A stretch of 64,000 bases of DNA from Vampirovibrionales bacterium (GCA_029262635.1 JAJCZA010000018.1:1-64000); one strand, 5' to 3'. Shown: positions 8,536-17,917, numbered from the stretch's first letter. The notes: generated by a model not told the origin, from the letters alone. Translations and numbers: made by a program.

Positions 8536-9810
8536 ATGACTTCAACGACCAATAGACGTCAACAGCCGATTCAGCGCCCGAAGGGGACGCAGGATATATT
8601 TCTCGACAAGGTAGCGCTTTGGCATGCTGTTGAACGCACCGCCACTCAATTACTAGAGTCTGCCGGGTATTCCGAAATTCGTACTCCTGTTTTTGAGTCG
8701 ACGGAATTGTTCAAACGAAGTGTGGGCGAAGACACGGATATTGTTAACAAGGAAATGTATACCTTTGAAAAAGGCGATCGGAGTCTGACCTTACGTCCAG
8801 AAGGGACAGCCGGTGTTGTCAGGGCTTTTATCGAGCAAGGGTTACATCGTCAGCCGAAGCCGCTTAAGCTTTTCTATTCGGCTCCCATGTTTCGTTATGA
8901 GCGACCTCAGGCGGGGCGTCAGCGACAATTTCACCAATTTGGTGTTGAGGTATTTGGTGCTGATAGTCCGGCGGCGGATGCGGAAGTGATTCAGTTGGCC
9001 ATGAGGCTGTTTGAACGATTAGGGCTACCTAACTTGGTGTTGGAAATCAATAATATTGGCGACTCAGCCTCCCGGCAACAGTTTCGCGAATCCTTTTGTC
9101 AGCTTATAGAACCCGTGTTATTAGAATTCTGTGACACGTGTCAGACCCGCTTCCATACGAATCCGTTTCGAATGTTAGACTGCAAAAACTCGGCGTGTCA
9201 GGAACATTACAGCGAACCCACCGTTGCCCGGTTTTTGGCTAGCGAATGGACCAGTGAAGCTAGTCAAAAGCATTACACTCAGGTGACGACTATTCTTGAT
9301 TACCTGAAGATTCCGTATCAACGAAACCATCGATTGGTTCGAGGGCTGGATTATTACAACGCCACCGTGTTCGAAATTACCTCAACGCATTTGGGGGCAC
9401 AAAATACGGTGTGTGGTGGTGGGCGATACGACTCTCTGGTAGAACAGCTTGGTGGTCCGTCAACACCAGCTGTTGGCTGGGCGCTTGGCATGGAACGGTT
9501 GGTTTCTTTGGTTGAAGACTGTGCTTTACCAGCACTAGACTACTATATTGTGACGGATCAGCATGCTTCGGCGTTGGCTTTAGCGGATCAGTTACGCCAG
9601 CAAGGTAAAAGCGTGGAAGTGGATTTAACGGCTCGGGCTTTTGGTAAGCAATTAGCCACTGCTAATAAACGACATGCCCACAGTGCTATCATTCTCGGTG
9701 AAGCTGAAGCAAGCTCGGGGCAACTTCAGATCAAGTTTTTGTCTTCCGGACAGCAAATAGAACAGTCGAGAGATGACTTGCTTAAGAGCTGCAAATTGCC
9801 AGAAGCCTAG
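8536..9810 (+). CDS. hisS: histidyl-tRNA synthetase
   Basis: 424 aa class II aminoacyl-tRNA synthetase that charges tRNA-His. The opening RPKGTQDI block, class II motif 2 (FRYERPQAGRQRQFHQFGVE) and the histidine-specific LVRGLDYYNATVFE block are visible. Motif 3 lies in AVGWALGMERL, and the anticodon-binding domain follows from about residue 330. Two Cys pairs around FCDTCQTR and LDCKNSAC form a zinc-like site seen in some HisRS. Length is normal. It follows rph by 33 nt. The Shine-Dalgarno is weak. Cytosolic. Confidence 0.97.
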   Translation: MTSTTNRRQQPIQRPKGTQDIFLDKVALWHAVERTATQLLESAGYSEIRTPVFESTELFKRSVGEDTDIVNKEMYTFEKGDRSLTLRPEGTAGVVRAFIEQGLHRQPKPLKLFYSAPMFRYERPQAGRQRQFHQFGVEVFGADSPAADAEVIQLAMRLFERLGLPNLVLEINNIGDSASRQQFRESFCQLIEPVLLEFCDTCQTRFHTNPFRMLDCKNSACQEHYSEPTVARFLASEWTSEASQKHYTQVTTILDYLKIPYQRNHRLVRGLDYYNATVFEITSTHLGAQNTVCGGGRYDSLVEQLGGPSTPAVGWALGMERLVSLVEDCALPALDYYIVTDQHASALALADQLRQQGKSVEVDLTARAFGKQLATANKRHAHSAIILGEAEASSGQLQIKFLSSGQQIEQSRDDLLKSCKLPEA

Positions 9811-9912
9811 AAAAATTTCTCTCGGACTGTGAGAAAGAGCAGATGAACTTCCTATTTAAAGCCCCATTTCTGGCATTGTAGCATTGTATAAACTTTGGAA
9901 AGGGAGTGATTA

Positions 9913-9954
9913 ATGACCCTTGTCTGGCCTTATCAGAGTAGAATTAGCGAATGA
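9913..9954 (+). CDS. possible 13-aa mini-ORF upstream of the pilin-like gene
   Basis: ATG at 9913 is preceded by AAAGGGAG with 6 nt spacing, a strong ribosome binding site for so short a frame (MTLVWPYQSRISE). Its TGA overlaps a second tiny frame. It could be a leader peptide or chance; nothing else supports it. Confidence 0.2.
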   Translation: MTLVWPYQSRISE

Positions 9955-10075
9955 TTAGAGAGTCCTTAAAAAATGTAACAATCTATTAACTACTTGTTCA
10001 AGAAAGGGTTAATGGGGCCGATGATAGATATGAAGGTAATGTAGTGATACTACTCAGAAGGATAGAGGAAAAGAG

Positions 10076-11041
10076 ATGCGTCATAGAATATCCCCCAAAG
10101 GGCAAAGTGTTTCAGAATATACTCTTTTAGGCGTTTTAGTGGCGGTCGCATCAATAGGGGCTTTAGGGAGTATGACTGGTGTTTTCGATAATGCCTTACC
10201 CGGCGTTCTTGACCGGATTTTTGGTAAGCCTGACATAGCTGTCTCTGCTCCTTCCGTTTACGCTACAACGAGTGGGCCAAACGTGGCTTTGCAAAAAACC
10301 TTTCCAGGCTCTAAAACCCTTACTATTACTCTCGACAGCGGATTAGAGATAGAACTTGGACCCTATGCCGATGACATGACGGCATTGGTTGAAACAGCAG
10401 GTGCCAATGGGGCAACTCGTCAACTTGCTTCCACCCTTGAGAACCTGACTAAACAAATGTTGACTGCCGAAGAACTCTCGCCAGAACAAGCTCAAGCACT
10501 TATGGATTTAGCCAACAGTGGCCATACTAATGCCAATATGGAAGCTGCTTTGGAAAAAGCGTTTCAGTCAGGCCATACGGGTCCACTTACTTATAACGGC
10601 GTCACTTACTCCGGTCTAGATGATTTTGGGGATGAATTGTTCTTTATGTATGCATCGGACGCAGAGTTTCCGGACGTGGAAGAATTGATCAGAAGCGGGG
10701 ATTATGGGCCGGCCATGGAACTTATTGCCAGCTCGTATCAAAACTGGGAGGGCCGTGGTCAGTTTTCAGCGCCTTTTTTATCAGCATACACAAAGGCGCT
10801 GGATAGCGGTGCTATGGAAGATCCGGCTGTTAAGACGGTGGTGGATACGTTGTCCGCAAAAATTCTTATGGCAGGGCAAGCCATTGGATGGACTGATGGC
10901 GATATCAATCACCCTCAGTTAATGGAAGCTGCGAACGGTGTTTTGGATGGAGGAAAATCCGTTTCCGAATTGACTCACAAGGACTCTGTTGGAATTTGTA
11001 ACCTAGACAATGGGCAAGATACGGGTGTTGAGTGTTATTAA
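10076..11041 (+). CDS. pilin-like secreted protein with class III/Flp-type N-terminus
   Basis: 321 aa. Residues 8-34 read KGQSVSEYTLLGVLVAVASIGALGSM: a Q-x-x-x-E-Y processing motif directly followed by a hydrophobic helix. This is the layout of class III/Flp-type prepilins cut by a TadV/FppA-like peptidase. The remaining roughly 285 residues form a large soluble domain, unusual because Flp pilins are tiny. Two cysteines near the end (GICNLDNGQ...VECY) may form a disulfide outside the cell. AGAGGAAAAG lies just before the ATG. It stands alone at the edge of the glycan block and no Tad machinery is recognised nearby. It may be a minor pilin, a tip adhesin or a pseudopilin-like anchor. Confidence 0.65.
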   Translation: MRHRISPKGQSVSEYTLLGVLVAVASIGALGSMTGVFDNALPGVLDRIFGKPDIAVSAPSVYATTSGPNVALQKTFPGSKTLTITLDSGLEIELGPYADDMTALVETAGANGATRQLASTLENLTKQMLTAEELSPEQAQALMDLANSGHTNANMEAALEKAFQSGHTGPLTYNGVTYSGLDDFGDELFFMYASDAEFPDVEELIRSGDYGPAMELIASSYQNWEGRGQFSAPFLSAYTKALDSGAMEDPAVKTVVDTLSAKILMAGQAIGWTDGDINHPQLMEAANGVLDGGKSVSELTHKDSVGICNLDNGQDTGVECY

Positions 11042-11127
11042 TACCCATACGGGCATTTAATCATTTTAATCGGAGCCTTTGGTATAATCAATTTAACGCA
11101 TCGAGTTCAGGTTAATAAAGATTTTAA

Positions 11128-12201
11128 ATGTTACCATCGGCTGAATTACAGGAGCAAACGGTTGTTGCTCTTTTCCAAAAGATGGAAAAAGAGGGGATTC
11201 GCTATGCGTTGCTCCGAAATTTTGAGGACTTTCCTCGATTTGGTCACGATGTGGATTTGGTAATCCACCGGGATGACTTGTTGAAATGGCGAAATCAGCT
11301 TAAATCAGTCGCTCTGGAAGAAGGTTGGGATACGGTAACGGAATGCGCGCACTGGGCTCAATCGGGTTCGGCACTTCATAATATTGAAGTTTTTCGTTTG
11401 TATCGAAAAGAGCCGCTCGCCTATCTTCAGGTGGATGTTTTTCACGGTTCACTATTGTGGGCCCTTCCTCTTTATTCGGAAGAAGACATACTGACGGGCC
11501 GAATTAAACATTCGGCCCAACCCTTTACCCAGTGTCATCCCCACGTGGAGCACATTAACCATTTGTTGCAGATCGCCAAGGTGTCAGCTTATTCCGGGAT
11601 GACGGCTGAGCTGTTTGATACGGAAGGAAAAGCTGAACGATATCGGCAGAAAGTGCTTACTTATCACCAAAGCGATCAGGACGCTTTTGAAACCGTTTTA
11701 AAGTCTTCCTTTTCAGTTCATGGGCTTCAAGCGCTTCAGGCACTTGAAAGTAAAAACTTGCTTCGCTTTAATCATGCTATTCAAAAATGTCGGCAATATT
11801 TTTTCTTTGCCTTTTTGATGCGCCATCCTCTTAAAACACTGAGGCTACTTGGGAATCGACTCCAACACAAGTTTTACTCTTTCTGGTTCCGGCCTTGTGG
11901 CTTTGTTCTCTCTATTCATGTCAGTGCAGAAGAGGAAAAACAACGAATTCAGGACGCATTGCAATCTTTAATGGATGCCAATGCGCTCATCGGCTTTTCA
12001 TTAAAATGGGCTGATTTACCCCGGCTGAACAAGCAGGAACGTTGTATCCTGGAACGGGGAGGGCTTATTGTTAAATGGGTGAATGTTGCTAAGAAGGGGT
12101 GTCAATCGACTTTAACGGTTGCTGATTATGGAACAAAAGCCGCTTTAACTGGCGTTCTTTTAGAACGGTTAATCCAGCGTCATCAGAGACTATCAGGGTA
12201 A
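11128..12201 (+). CDS. nucleotidyltransferase-fold protein of the glycan block
   Basis: 357 aa. The N-terminal half has the nucleotidyltransferase-superfamily pattern: YALLRNFEDFP followed by GHDVDLVI (D41 and D43, the metal-binding D-x-D) and a later acidic strand YLQVDVFHG. The family is often found in polysaccharide and teichoic-acid loci as a transferase of nucleotide or phospho-groups. The C-terminal half is not recognised, and no clear membrane segment is seen. TATAAT at 11083-11088 may be its -10 element. It is the first gene of the block running to pseI. The exact donor and acceptor are unknown. Confidence 0.6.
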   Translation: MLPSAELQEQTVVALFQKMEKEGIRYALLRNFEDFPRFGHDVDLVIHRDDLLKWRNQLKSVALEEGWDTVTECAHWAQSGSALHNIEVFRLYRKEPLAYLQVDVFHGSLLWALPLYSEEDILTGRIKHSAQPFTQCHPHVEHINHLLQIAKVSAYSGMTAELFDTEGKAERYRQKVLTYHQSDQDAFETVLKSSFSVHGLQALQALESKNLLRFNHAIQKCRQYFFFAFLMRHPLKTLRLLGNRLQHKFYSFWFRPCGFVLSIHVSAEEEKQRIQDALQSLMDANALIGFSLKWADLPRLNKQERCILERGGLIVKWVNVAKKGCQSTLTVADYGTKAALTGVLLERLIQRHQRLSG

Positions 12202-12226
12202 TGTAAACAATCAGAAACACGAACTT

Positions 12227-12249
12227 GGAACTCCTTCTTTAAGGAGTCC
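12227..12249 (+). other. hairpin between glycan-block genes
   Basis: ACTCCTT (12230-12236), loop of 4, AAGGAGT (12241-12247), extended by GG/CC outside a mismatch. No T-run follows, so it may be a weak terminator, a processing site or an operator. Confidence 0.35.
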
Positions 12250-12352
12250 CGACTGTGGTATGATTCTAACGCTTTACTTTTTATATTGATAATAAGGTTT
12301 TAGGCAATTGACTTGGCAGGTGTAAGGTAATCACAAAGGATTTTTTTTGAAG

Positions 12353-13729
12353 ATGGGAATCTTGACCACGGTTAAAGACCAGTTAAACGAACTTAAACAA
12401 CACCGGAAAAAGGAAAAGTTCCTTAAACAGGTGGTTCAGGTTTATTCAAGCCCATGGTCCAAACGTCGGGGTAATTTTCGTTACTTAGAGGAATACGAGA
12501 ACGAGCGTTTTCAGAGACACATGAAAAGTCGTTTTCTCACGGATCAACAGCAAATTTTAAGCCGTTTGTTCAGCACGTTTGCCATCGAAAGTCTGGAGCA
12601 ACTCCCGGAGGAGTCCCGGCAAACTGTCCGACCCATTATCTCGCTTATGGCATTGGGCCAGCCTGATGCATCAGACGAGGAACTCAATGAGGCGATTGGA
12701 TGCATTGGTATTACTCCCATGCCGATTTACGCCTCATTTGCGGAAAACTCTGCCCAAGCAACCCTGATTCGTATGATCCTGGATCAGCTGATTCAAAAAG
12801 ACACGGTGCCTAAATTTTATGATTATGACCACTTAGAGGATATTGTTCCTATTGTTCAGAGCCGTTATCTCTCTGAAAATGGCACGACGAATCCAGAACA
12901 CAGTCAGCGATTCCTCGATGCCTTGTGGCTACTAATCGGTCATGAGCTTCCTGTGACGGATTGGTCAAAACTACCTCAAAGCCTGAAAGCCCTTTTAGGT
13001 AACGAGCATGGCTATGTGCCGGTACGTAATACCATTGATCCCCAAGCCGCAGAAACTCTGTCGGACGTGGTAGAAGAATTTTCAGCCATGCGAGGTGAGG
13101 ATAATCCCGAGCGCTTTTTAGAAATCAATAAAATTTACTCCCATCGGGTTGGTAGTGGGAAAGAACCGAGCTACTCCAAACGGGATCTCTCTTTGATTCG
13201 AGGCTTTGAAGCCAATCATCACCTGATGCTCCGTACTATTATTGCCTTGAAAAACGAAGGTAAAATAAGAAAAGACGATGAGGTTCTCATCATTGGGCCT
13301 CGCCATGTGGATGAAATCCTGTTTTTCCGAAAGCATCTGGGGCTGAGAAATACCATTGGACTTGATTTATTCAGCGAAAAAGATCTGGTGGTTTACGGTG
13401 ATATGCACAACATGCCGTTTGAAGATAATCGGTTCCGTTTAATCTTCAGCGCCAAGACTTTTCCGTATGCTTATAATTTGCGAAAAGTGATTCAGGAACT
13501 CGGACGTGTAACCCAGCGTCCCGGCTATATTGTTAACCTGGATTCTGCGGGTCGGGTTAAAGGGCCGGACCCATTGGGCCGAACCGATACCACTAATCTG
13601 GAAACCGTACTGAGCATGTTCTACGAATTCCCCAACCGAGTTATTGCCAAGGATCCCGGCCAGAGCCATAATCCAGAAAAACGGGCACATTGGCCTTGTT
13701 ATGCTGTTGAATTAACCTCATCAATTTGA
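12353..13729 (+). CDS. SAM-dependent class I methyltransferase-domain protein
   Basis: 458 aa. The C-terminal third has a Rossmann methyltransferase pattern: EVLIIGPRHVDEILF (SAM-binding motif I, though GPR replaces the usual GxGxG), NTIGLDLF (motif II) and YGDMHNMPFEDNRFRLIFSAKTFPY (motifs III-IV, Methyltransf_11 style). The N-terminal 270 residues are charged, helical and unassigned. AAAGGA at 12335-12340 is 12 nt from this ATG and 6 nt from an in-frame TTG at 12347, so either may start the protein. The gene abuts the PhyH gene. It probably methylates a sugar or lipid-linked glycan, which is inference from context. Confidence 0.65.
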   Translation: MGILTTVKDQLNELKQHRKKEKFLKQVVQVYSSPWSKRRGNFRYLEEYENERFQRHMKSRFLTDQQQILSRLFSTFAIESLEQLPEESRQTVRPIISLMALGQPDASDEELNEAIGCIGITPMPIYASFAENSAQATLIRMILDQLIQKDTVPKFYDYDHLEDIVPIVQSRYLSENGTTNPEHSQRFLDALWLLIGHELPVTDWSKLPQSLKALLGNEHGYVPVRNTIDPQAAETLSDVVEEFSAMRGEDNPERFLEINKIYSHRVGSGKEPSYSKRDLSLIRGFEANHHLMLRTIIALKNEGKIRKDDEVLIIGPRHVDEILFFRKHLGLRNTIGLDLFSEKDLVVYGDMHNMPFEDNRFRLIFSAKTFPYAYNLRKVIQELGRVTQRPGYIVNLDSAGRVKGPDPLGRTDTTNLETVLSMFYEFPNRVIAKDPGQSHNPEKRAHWPCYAVELTSSI

Positions 13730-13743
13730 AGAAAGAGCTTTTT

Positions 13744-14670
13744 ATGACTCCATTGACTGTTGAAAAAACATCCAATCTTGATAAAGAGGCGATTGAAGCG
13801 CAGTTTCAGCGAGATGGCTATGTGTTGGTTCCGGGCGCAATCTCCCGTGAGCGGGTTCTTGAAATTCGAAAAGGCATTGCTGAACGCATTAACAACCAGT
13901 CCTCTGGCGTTTTTAACCAACCTGCCGAACTGCTTCAGAAAGTCTACAGTCAGGAACCGGCCAAAGGTATTTTGACCGATCTGTTTGTCAACTATCCTGA
14001 GGCATTGGACGTAGCTTGTAATGATAAAGTGACTGAAATGCTGAAAGTGGTTTTGGGTGATAACTTTGTTATGCTCCCTGATTCGACCGCTCATTGGGGC
14101 TATTACAATATCATGCATGCCGATACGACCACAGCGGAACAGCAGGGCTGGATGTATCATAAAGAATCGGATTACCGTATCGTGGTTGTGGGTATGTACC
14201 TTCAGGATAATCAGGGTGACGGTGGTGGGTTGTACCTAGTTCCAGGTACCCATAACGAACCTGATCCGTTTGTTAAGTTACGACGAGAACTGCCTGGTAA
14301 GCAAGCTAAACTGGCCAAATCTCCATTGAAGCGGTTATTAAGAACCCTTTCTTTGGGTCGCCTTTATAATTACGAGAAACCTTTTCTTGAAATTCCTACC
14401 GGGTTTGATGTCCCGACAAAAGCGGGCGATGTATTAATTTTTGATATGCGCTTGCTTCATCGTTCCAGCTTTCCCTTGGAAAAAGGCTTGCAACCAGAAG
14501 GCGGGAAAATGTCGATTTTCGTTCATGCTTCCCGCAATAATCAGCATGCGACCAACTATGTGGACTACATCAAAACCAAGTTTGAGGCTTATGCCCACTT
14601 GCATAATGAAGATCGGAACACCACGGAACAAACTCGACGCTGTGAAGAGTACGGGTTTACGGCCCTTTAG
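13744..14670 (+). CDS. phytanoyl-CoA dioxygenase (PhyH) family Fe(II)/2-oxoglutarate oxygenase
   Basis: 308 aa. PhyH enzymes hydroxylate small molecules or lipids using Fe(II) and 2-oxoglutarate. FQRDGYVLVPGAISRERVLEIRK is the typical start. The iron facial triad is visible as H-x-E in YHKESDYR (instead of the commoner HxD) and the distal His in MRLLHRSSFP. DGGGLYLVPGTHN lies between them. ATG at 13744 has AAGAAAGAG just upstream. The TTG-started alternative at 13726 overlaps the previous stop and has no ribosome binding site. It is co-directional with the methyltransferase and convergent with the next gene (11 nt apart). The likely target is a glycan or its lipid carrier. Confidence 0.75.
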   Translation: MTPLTVEKTSNLDKEAIEAQFQRDGYVLVPGAISRERVLEIRKGIAERINNQSSGVFNQPAELLQKVYSQEPAKGILTDLFVNYPEALDVACNDKVTEMLKVVLGDNFVMLPDSTAHWGYYNIMHADTTTAEQQGWMYHKESDYRIVVVGMYLQDNQGDGGGLYLVPGTHNEPDPFVKLRRELPGKQAKLAKSPLKRLLRTLSLGRLYNYEKPFLEIPTGFDVPTKAGDVLIFDMRLLHRSSFPLEKGLQPEGGKMSIFVHASRNNQHATNYVDYIKTKFEAYAHLHNEDRNTTEQTRRCEEYGFTAL

Positions 14671-14681
14671 ATTTTTAATAG

Positions 14682-15521
14682 CTAGAGCTTTTGGTACAGG
14701 TGACCCGGTAAATACAATCGGGTGGCTTTCTTAAAGTGGGTCTTTATAAAGTCGCAAGCGGCCTTTCGTGCGTCAGCGGCTTCTTTTAAATGGCATCCAC
14801 CCACGTTGCGTTCATTATTCGGGAACCCGCTATACCAGAGTAAGCCTCCTTTGGGTAAACTGGTGTGCATGTTTTGAAGTACCCGCAAAGGGTTTCGCAC
14901 GTGTTCCAGCACCTCGCCGGTGACAATAATGTCCTGCTTGCCTAAATCCGGGTACAGGCATTCTTCTTGAATAGGAATAACCGTTACCGGATTCTCTCGT
15001 TGGGTATAGCGCCATTTGGAAAACTCCAGATTCCCGCCTTTAATATCAGCGATGGTTACCGAATAGCCAAACGAGGCAAAAGCTAAACCATAATCACTAA
15101 CACCACAGCCGTAATCTAAAACCCGAAGGGTTTTCCGTTGCTTTGGCGGATAAAGGCTGTTGATATGCTTTAGGATTTTACTGGCCGGATCAAATCTAGT
15201 ATAGGCTAACATGTAGCGAGAGGTGGAGAGAAACGTACAGGCCCGGTAGTTATCGAGTAACTTTTTGTCGGTTTCTACCCCGCTATCAAAGGCTTTTTTG
15301 TATTGTTCCATACTTTCATCGCTCTGCGTATAGCGTGCTTCCGCTTCGGACACTTGGTAAAACGTCATAATCTCGTGAAGTCGATCCGTTGCCAACGTTC
15401 GGGACGGATTTAGTCGAGTCCTTAAACCCAATGTGGCTTCATCCAGCGTCAGGTTTTCAGGATCAAACAGCCAGGAACGCAGTTTTAATCGACGTTTTTC
15501 GTAAGAACGTAGTAAATTCAT
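14682..15521 (-). CDS. class I SAM-dependent methyltransferase
   Basis: 279 aa. It carries a clear methyltransferase core: LRVLDYGCGVSDYGLAFASFGYSVTIADIKGG (motif I and the acidic residue at the end of beta-2) and DIIVTGEVLEHVRNPLRVLQNMHTSLPKGGLLWYSG (motifs IV-VI). The N-terminal 110 residues are helical. The reading frame extends further upstream to 15839, but that part overlaps the neighbouring gene. ATG at 15521 forms an ATGA overlap with the upstream stop (15518), so the start is secure and the two genes are translationally coupled. It is part of the glycan block on the opposite strand; acceptor unknown. Confidence 0.75.
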   Translation of the reverse strand: MNLLRSYEKRRLKLRSWLFDPENLTLDEATLGLRTRLNPSRTLATDRLHEIMTFYQVSEAEARYTQSDESMEQYKKAFDSGVETDKKLLDNYRACTFLSTSRYMLAYTRFDPASKILKHINSLYPPKQRKTLRVLDYGCGVSDYGLAFASFGYSVTIADIKGGNLEFSKWRYTQRENPVTVIPIQEECLYPDLGKQDIIVTGEVLEHVRNPLRVLQNMHTSLPKGGLLWYSGFPNNERNVGGCHLKEAADARKAACDFIKTHFKKATRLYLPGHLYQKL

Positions 15522-16765
15522 GGAAGAATCCCTTGCTGGTATTGAGAGGATAATGGTGCAGGAAAAAGCCTTTGTGTCACGCATGAAACCACATTTTGGA
15601 TGGCATCCGGCTGAAACGGAAACACGGATTCGGGCTCTTGCACTAAAACCCCTCCTGTTTTTAGCGTGGTAAGTGTCTCGGCTAATTGTCGGGTTAATGT
15701 CTCCGGAGAGTCTAAAGTCTGAACCCAGTTCCGCTGGGCCAGAACGAAGGGGTTTGGTTGGTTGAGGCCAATTTGAATATTTAACACCGGCTTTCCAACT
15801 AAAAACGCTTCCAGCAACATCATGGAGGTCATCCCACACACCACATCCGATACAGCTAAAACATCCAATGTGGCGAGAGATTGGTCTATGATGGCAGATA
15901 CCTGACTCTTTCTCTTGCGATTTTGAAAAAACGTTTTGTAATTGGTTGAATCTTCTCGTGGATGTAGTTTAATCAGAAGCGTTATGAGGTCTAAGTTTAT
16001 GGTCTCACTCACCGTATCTAGAGCGTTTAGCAGTTGGTTTAACACGGTTTTTTCCGTATAGCCAAAGTCAACCGCTCCCTTAGAGTCCGTTTTCAACTGG
16101 CTTAATGGTTCTGACACAAACGTAATCACTTGCGAGTTCGGTGTCAAATTCAGGGACTGTTTTGAATCACGGACTCGTGCCGATGCCTCTTTTAATGTAT
16201 TAAACTGTTCCCATTGTTGCTGAAACCACTGAAAATAAGGTTGTCCCGTTATTTGGATTCGATCTGCTTCAAGGCCTTCGGCAATCAGCCTGTTTTTCGC
16301 TTCCTCATCCATCACGAGAATCTGATCCGGCACGTAGGGATGTTGCCGATCCTTCTCGTATAAGTGGCACTCAGAAACGCCATAGTTTGAAAATCGGATA
16401 CCATAATTCAACCATTGATCCAGAATAGCTGCTGACGGAATACCCAGCGATTGTGCCGCTTGCCACAGATATTTTTCCGTTGGGTCTTCGCCACTGGTGC
16501 CGGTTAGGATAAAACCGGGCACTATCTCTTGTAGCCATTGGTTTAGAGTTTGAGGAGTAATGCCTGAAGACAAAAGAATTTGGTTAATATCCTCTCCCTG
16601 ATAGCCCGCTTCGGTATATTTTTTAAGCGCTATTTCCTTCCCCACGAGACGAGGGGTCAGTCCTGCCGCTTTTAGCGGTTCAATTAGAGGGATAATCGTA
16701 TTAGCGCCACCTGGATCCCGGGCGAACAGCAAGATATTTTTAGAAGGTAAAGAGAAAGGTTCCAT
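15518..16765 (-). CDS. GT-B-fold glycosyltransferase-like / UDP-sugar epimerase-like protein
   Basis: 415 aa. The opening ILLFARDPGGANTIIPLIEPLKAAG is a Rossmann-type strand and glycine loop. VITFVSEPLSQ and the downstream TLLIKLHPRED and VLAVSDVVCGMTSMMLLEAFLVGKPVLNIQ blocks resemble the C-terminal nucleotide-sugar lobe of GT-B glycosyltransferases, CDP-glycerol transferases and 2-epimerases. No membrane segment is visible, so it is probably a cytosolic enzyme using an activated sugar. It is coupled by ATGA to the methyltransferase gene. A transferase of the modified nonulosonate onto a protein is one attractive role, but this is inference. Divergent from the Gfo/Idh gene, 88 nt away. Confidence 0.55.
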   Translation of the reverse strand: MEPFSLPSKNILLFARDPGGANTIIPLIEPLKAAGLTPRLVGKEIALKKYTEAGYQGEDINQILLSSGITPQTLNQWLQEIVPGFILTGTSGEDPTEKYLWQAAQSLGIPSAAILDQWLNYGIRFSNYGVSECHLYEKDRQHPYVPDQILVMDEEAKNRLIAEGLEADRIQITGQPYFQWFQQQWEQFNTLKEASARVRDSKQSLNLTPNSQVITFVSEPLSQLKTDSKGAVDFGYTEKTVLNQLLNALDTVSETINLDLITLLIKLHPREDSTNYKTFFQNRKRKSQVSAIIDQSLATLDVLAVSDVVCGMTSMMLLEAFLVGKPVLNIQIGLNQPNPFVLAQRNWVQTLDSPETLTRQLAETLTTLKTGGVLVQEPESVFPFQPDAIQNVVSCVTQRLFPAPLSSQYQQGILP

Positions 16766-16810
16766 AATAGCGGTATTTTACCAAAAACAGGCATACGAAA
16801 CCGCTTGGGA

Positions 16811-16816
16811 TATAAT
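16811..16816 (+). promoter_or_regulatory. -10 element upstream of the Gfo/Idh gene
   Basis: A perfect TATAAT lies 38 nt before the start codon of the oxidoreductase gene. No good -35 hexamer is seen at the expected distance. Confidence 0.35.
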
Positions 16817-16853
16817 AGGATTTCGTCTCCTCCAACCAAGAAGCGATTTCATC

Positions 16854-17849
16854 ATGCCCCCTGTTTTTAATGTGTTAATCATCGGTGCTGGACAAATTGG
16901 CGCCTTTTACGACACCCCAAAAAATCTGCAAGTGCTGACTCATGCCCATGGTTTTTCTCAAGTCGATGGCTTCAACCTGCTGGGGTTTGTAGATACAGAC
17001 ACGGATAAAGCCGAACAAGCCGCCCGTCTTTGGGGGGGGCAAGCATTTCTTTCGATTGACGACGCTTTTGGACAATGTGCTTCTATTGATGTGGTGTGCT
17101 TGACCACACCCACGGCCACCCATCTGGATTTATTACGCTCACTAGCGACTCGCCCTATTCGAATGGTTTTTGCTGAAAAACCACTGGTTCAAACCCTGAA
17201 CGATGCCCATGAAATTGTTCGTCTTTACACTGAACGAGACATTGCCCTAGCCATTAACTTTATTCGACGCTTTGTTCCCGAATTTCAGGCGTTGAAAGCT
17301 CATATTCAATCTGGGTTACTCGGCGAGTTTCAAAGCGGCGTAGCTTATTATGGTAAGGGTTTTTTAAACAACGGCTCTCACCATTTGGATCTTATTAATT
17401 TTCTGTTGGGCTCGTTCCACTGTGTGGGTGTTACCGAGAGTCTGGACGACTTTTGGCCCCATGATCCCTCTCTGAGTTTCAGGTTGGAAGCCGATAACCC
17501 GAAAAAAAGCCCTCTCCTGCTTAAGGCTGTGGATGCTCGTCATTATACTCTGTTTGAGTTTGACTTTCTTTTTGAAAAAGGACGGCTTCGAATGATTAAC
17601 GACGGACAAACGCTGGAATATTATACCGTCGAACCTCATCCTCACGTGTCAGGGTATCAGAGTCTAACGTTAGCGCGTCGGGTGGATACTCGAATTCATC
17701 AGGCGATGGCCTTTGCCGCAGAAAACCTGTATCATTACCTGGCCGATGGAATAGCCCTTCAATGCGACGCTTCAGCCGCTATTCAGAGCCTTGAGCTCTA
17801 TGAGGAAACCCTTTATCAAGCTAACCGCTACGAGAAACAAGGGTGTTAA
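16854..17849 (+). CDS. Gfo/Idh/MocA-family NAD(P)-dependent sugar oxidoreductase
   Basis: 331 aa. The N-terminal Rossmann fold has VLIIGAGQIGAFYD (GxGxxG dinucleotide loop), followed by DVVCLTTPTATHLD and the family's EKPL motif (MVFAEKPLVQ). The C-terminal half contains NNGSHHLDLINFLLG, whose His residues match the catalytic region of this family. Such enzymes oxidise or reduce hydroxyls on nucleotide sugars and often pair with a DegT/DnrJ aminotransferase to install amino groups. That aminotransferase is the next gene, 85 nt away, though a terminator-like hairpin lies between. Substrate not determinable. Cytosolic. Confidence 0.8.
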   Translation: MPPVFNVLIIGAGQIGAFYDTPKNLQVLTHAHGFSQVDGFNLLGFVDTDTDKAEQAARLWGGQAFLSIDDAFGQCASIDVVCLTTPTATHLDLLRSLATRPIRMVFAEKPLVQTLNDAHEIVRLYTERDIALAINFIRRFVPEFQALKAHIQSGLLGEFQSGVAYYGKGFLNNGSHHLDLINFLLGSFHCVGVTESLDDFWPHDPSLSFRLEADNPKKSPLLLKAVDARHYTLFEFDFLFEKGRLRMINDGQTLEYYTVEPHPHVSGYQSLTLARRVDTRIHQAMAFAAENLYHYLADGIALQCDASAAIQSLELYEETLYQANRYEKQGC

Positions 17850-17881
17850 TCGATTTTAAGCCTGTGGGTTTTGGTTTTTAA

Positions 17882-17917
17882 AAATACCCTGTTAATGCTA
17901 AACTAACGGGTGTTTTT
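17882..17917 (+). terminator. rho-independent terminator or attenuator between oxidoreductase and aminotransferase genes
   Basis: ACCC-t-GTTA and TAAC-GGGT arms with a loop of about 9 nt, followed by GTTTTTC. It ends only 3 nt before the Shine-Dalgarno of the aminotransferase gene, so it could also attenuate read-through. Confidence 0.5.

Noticed and set aside
15522-15839. 106-residue extension of the methyltransferase at 14682-15521
   Set aside because: It overlaps the coupled upstream gene in another frame and looks non-coding; the ATGA junction gives the real start.
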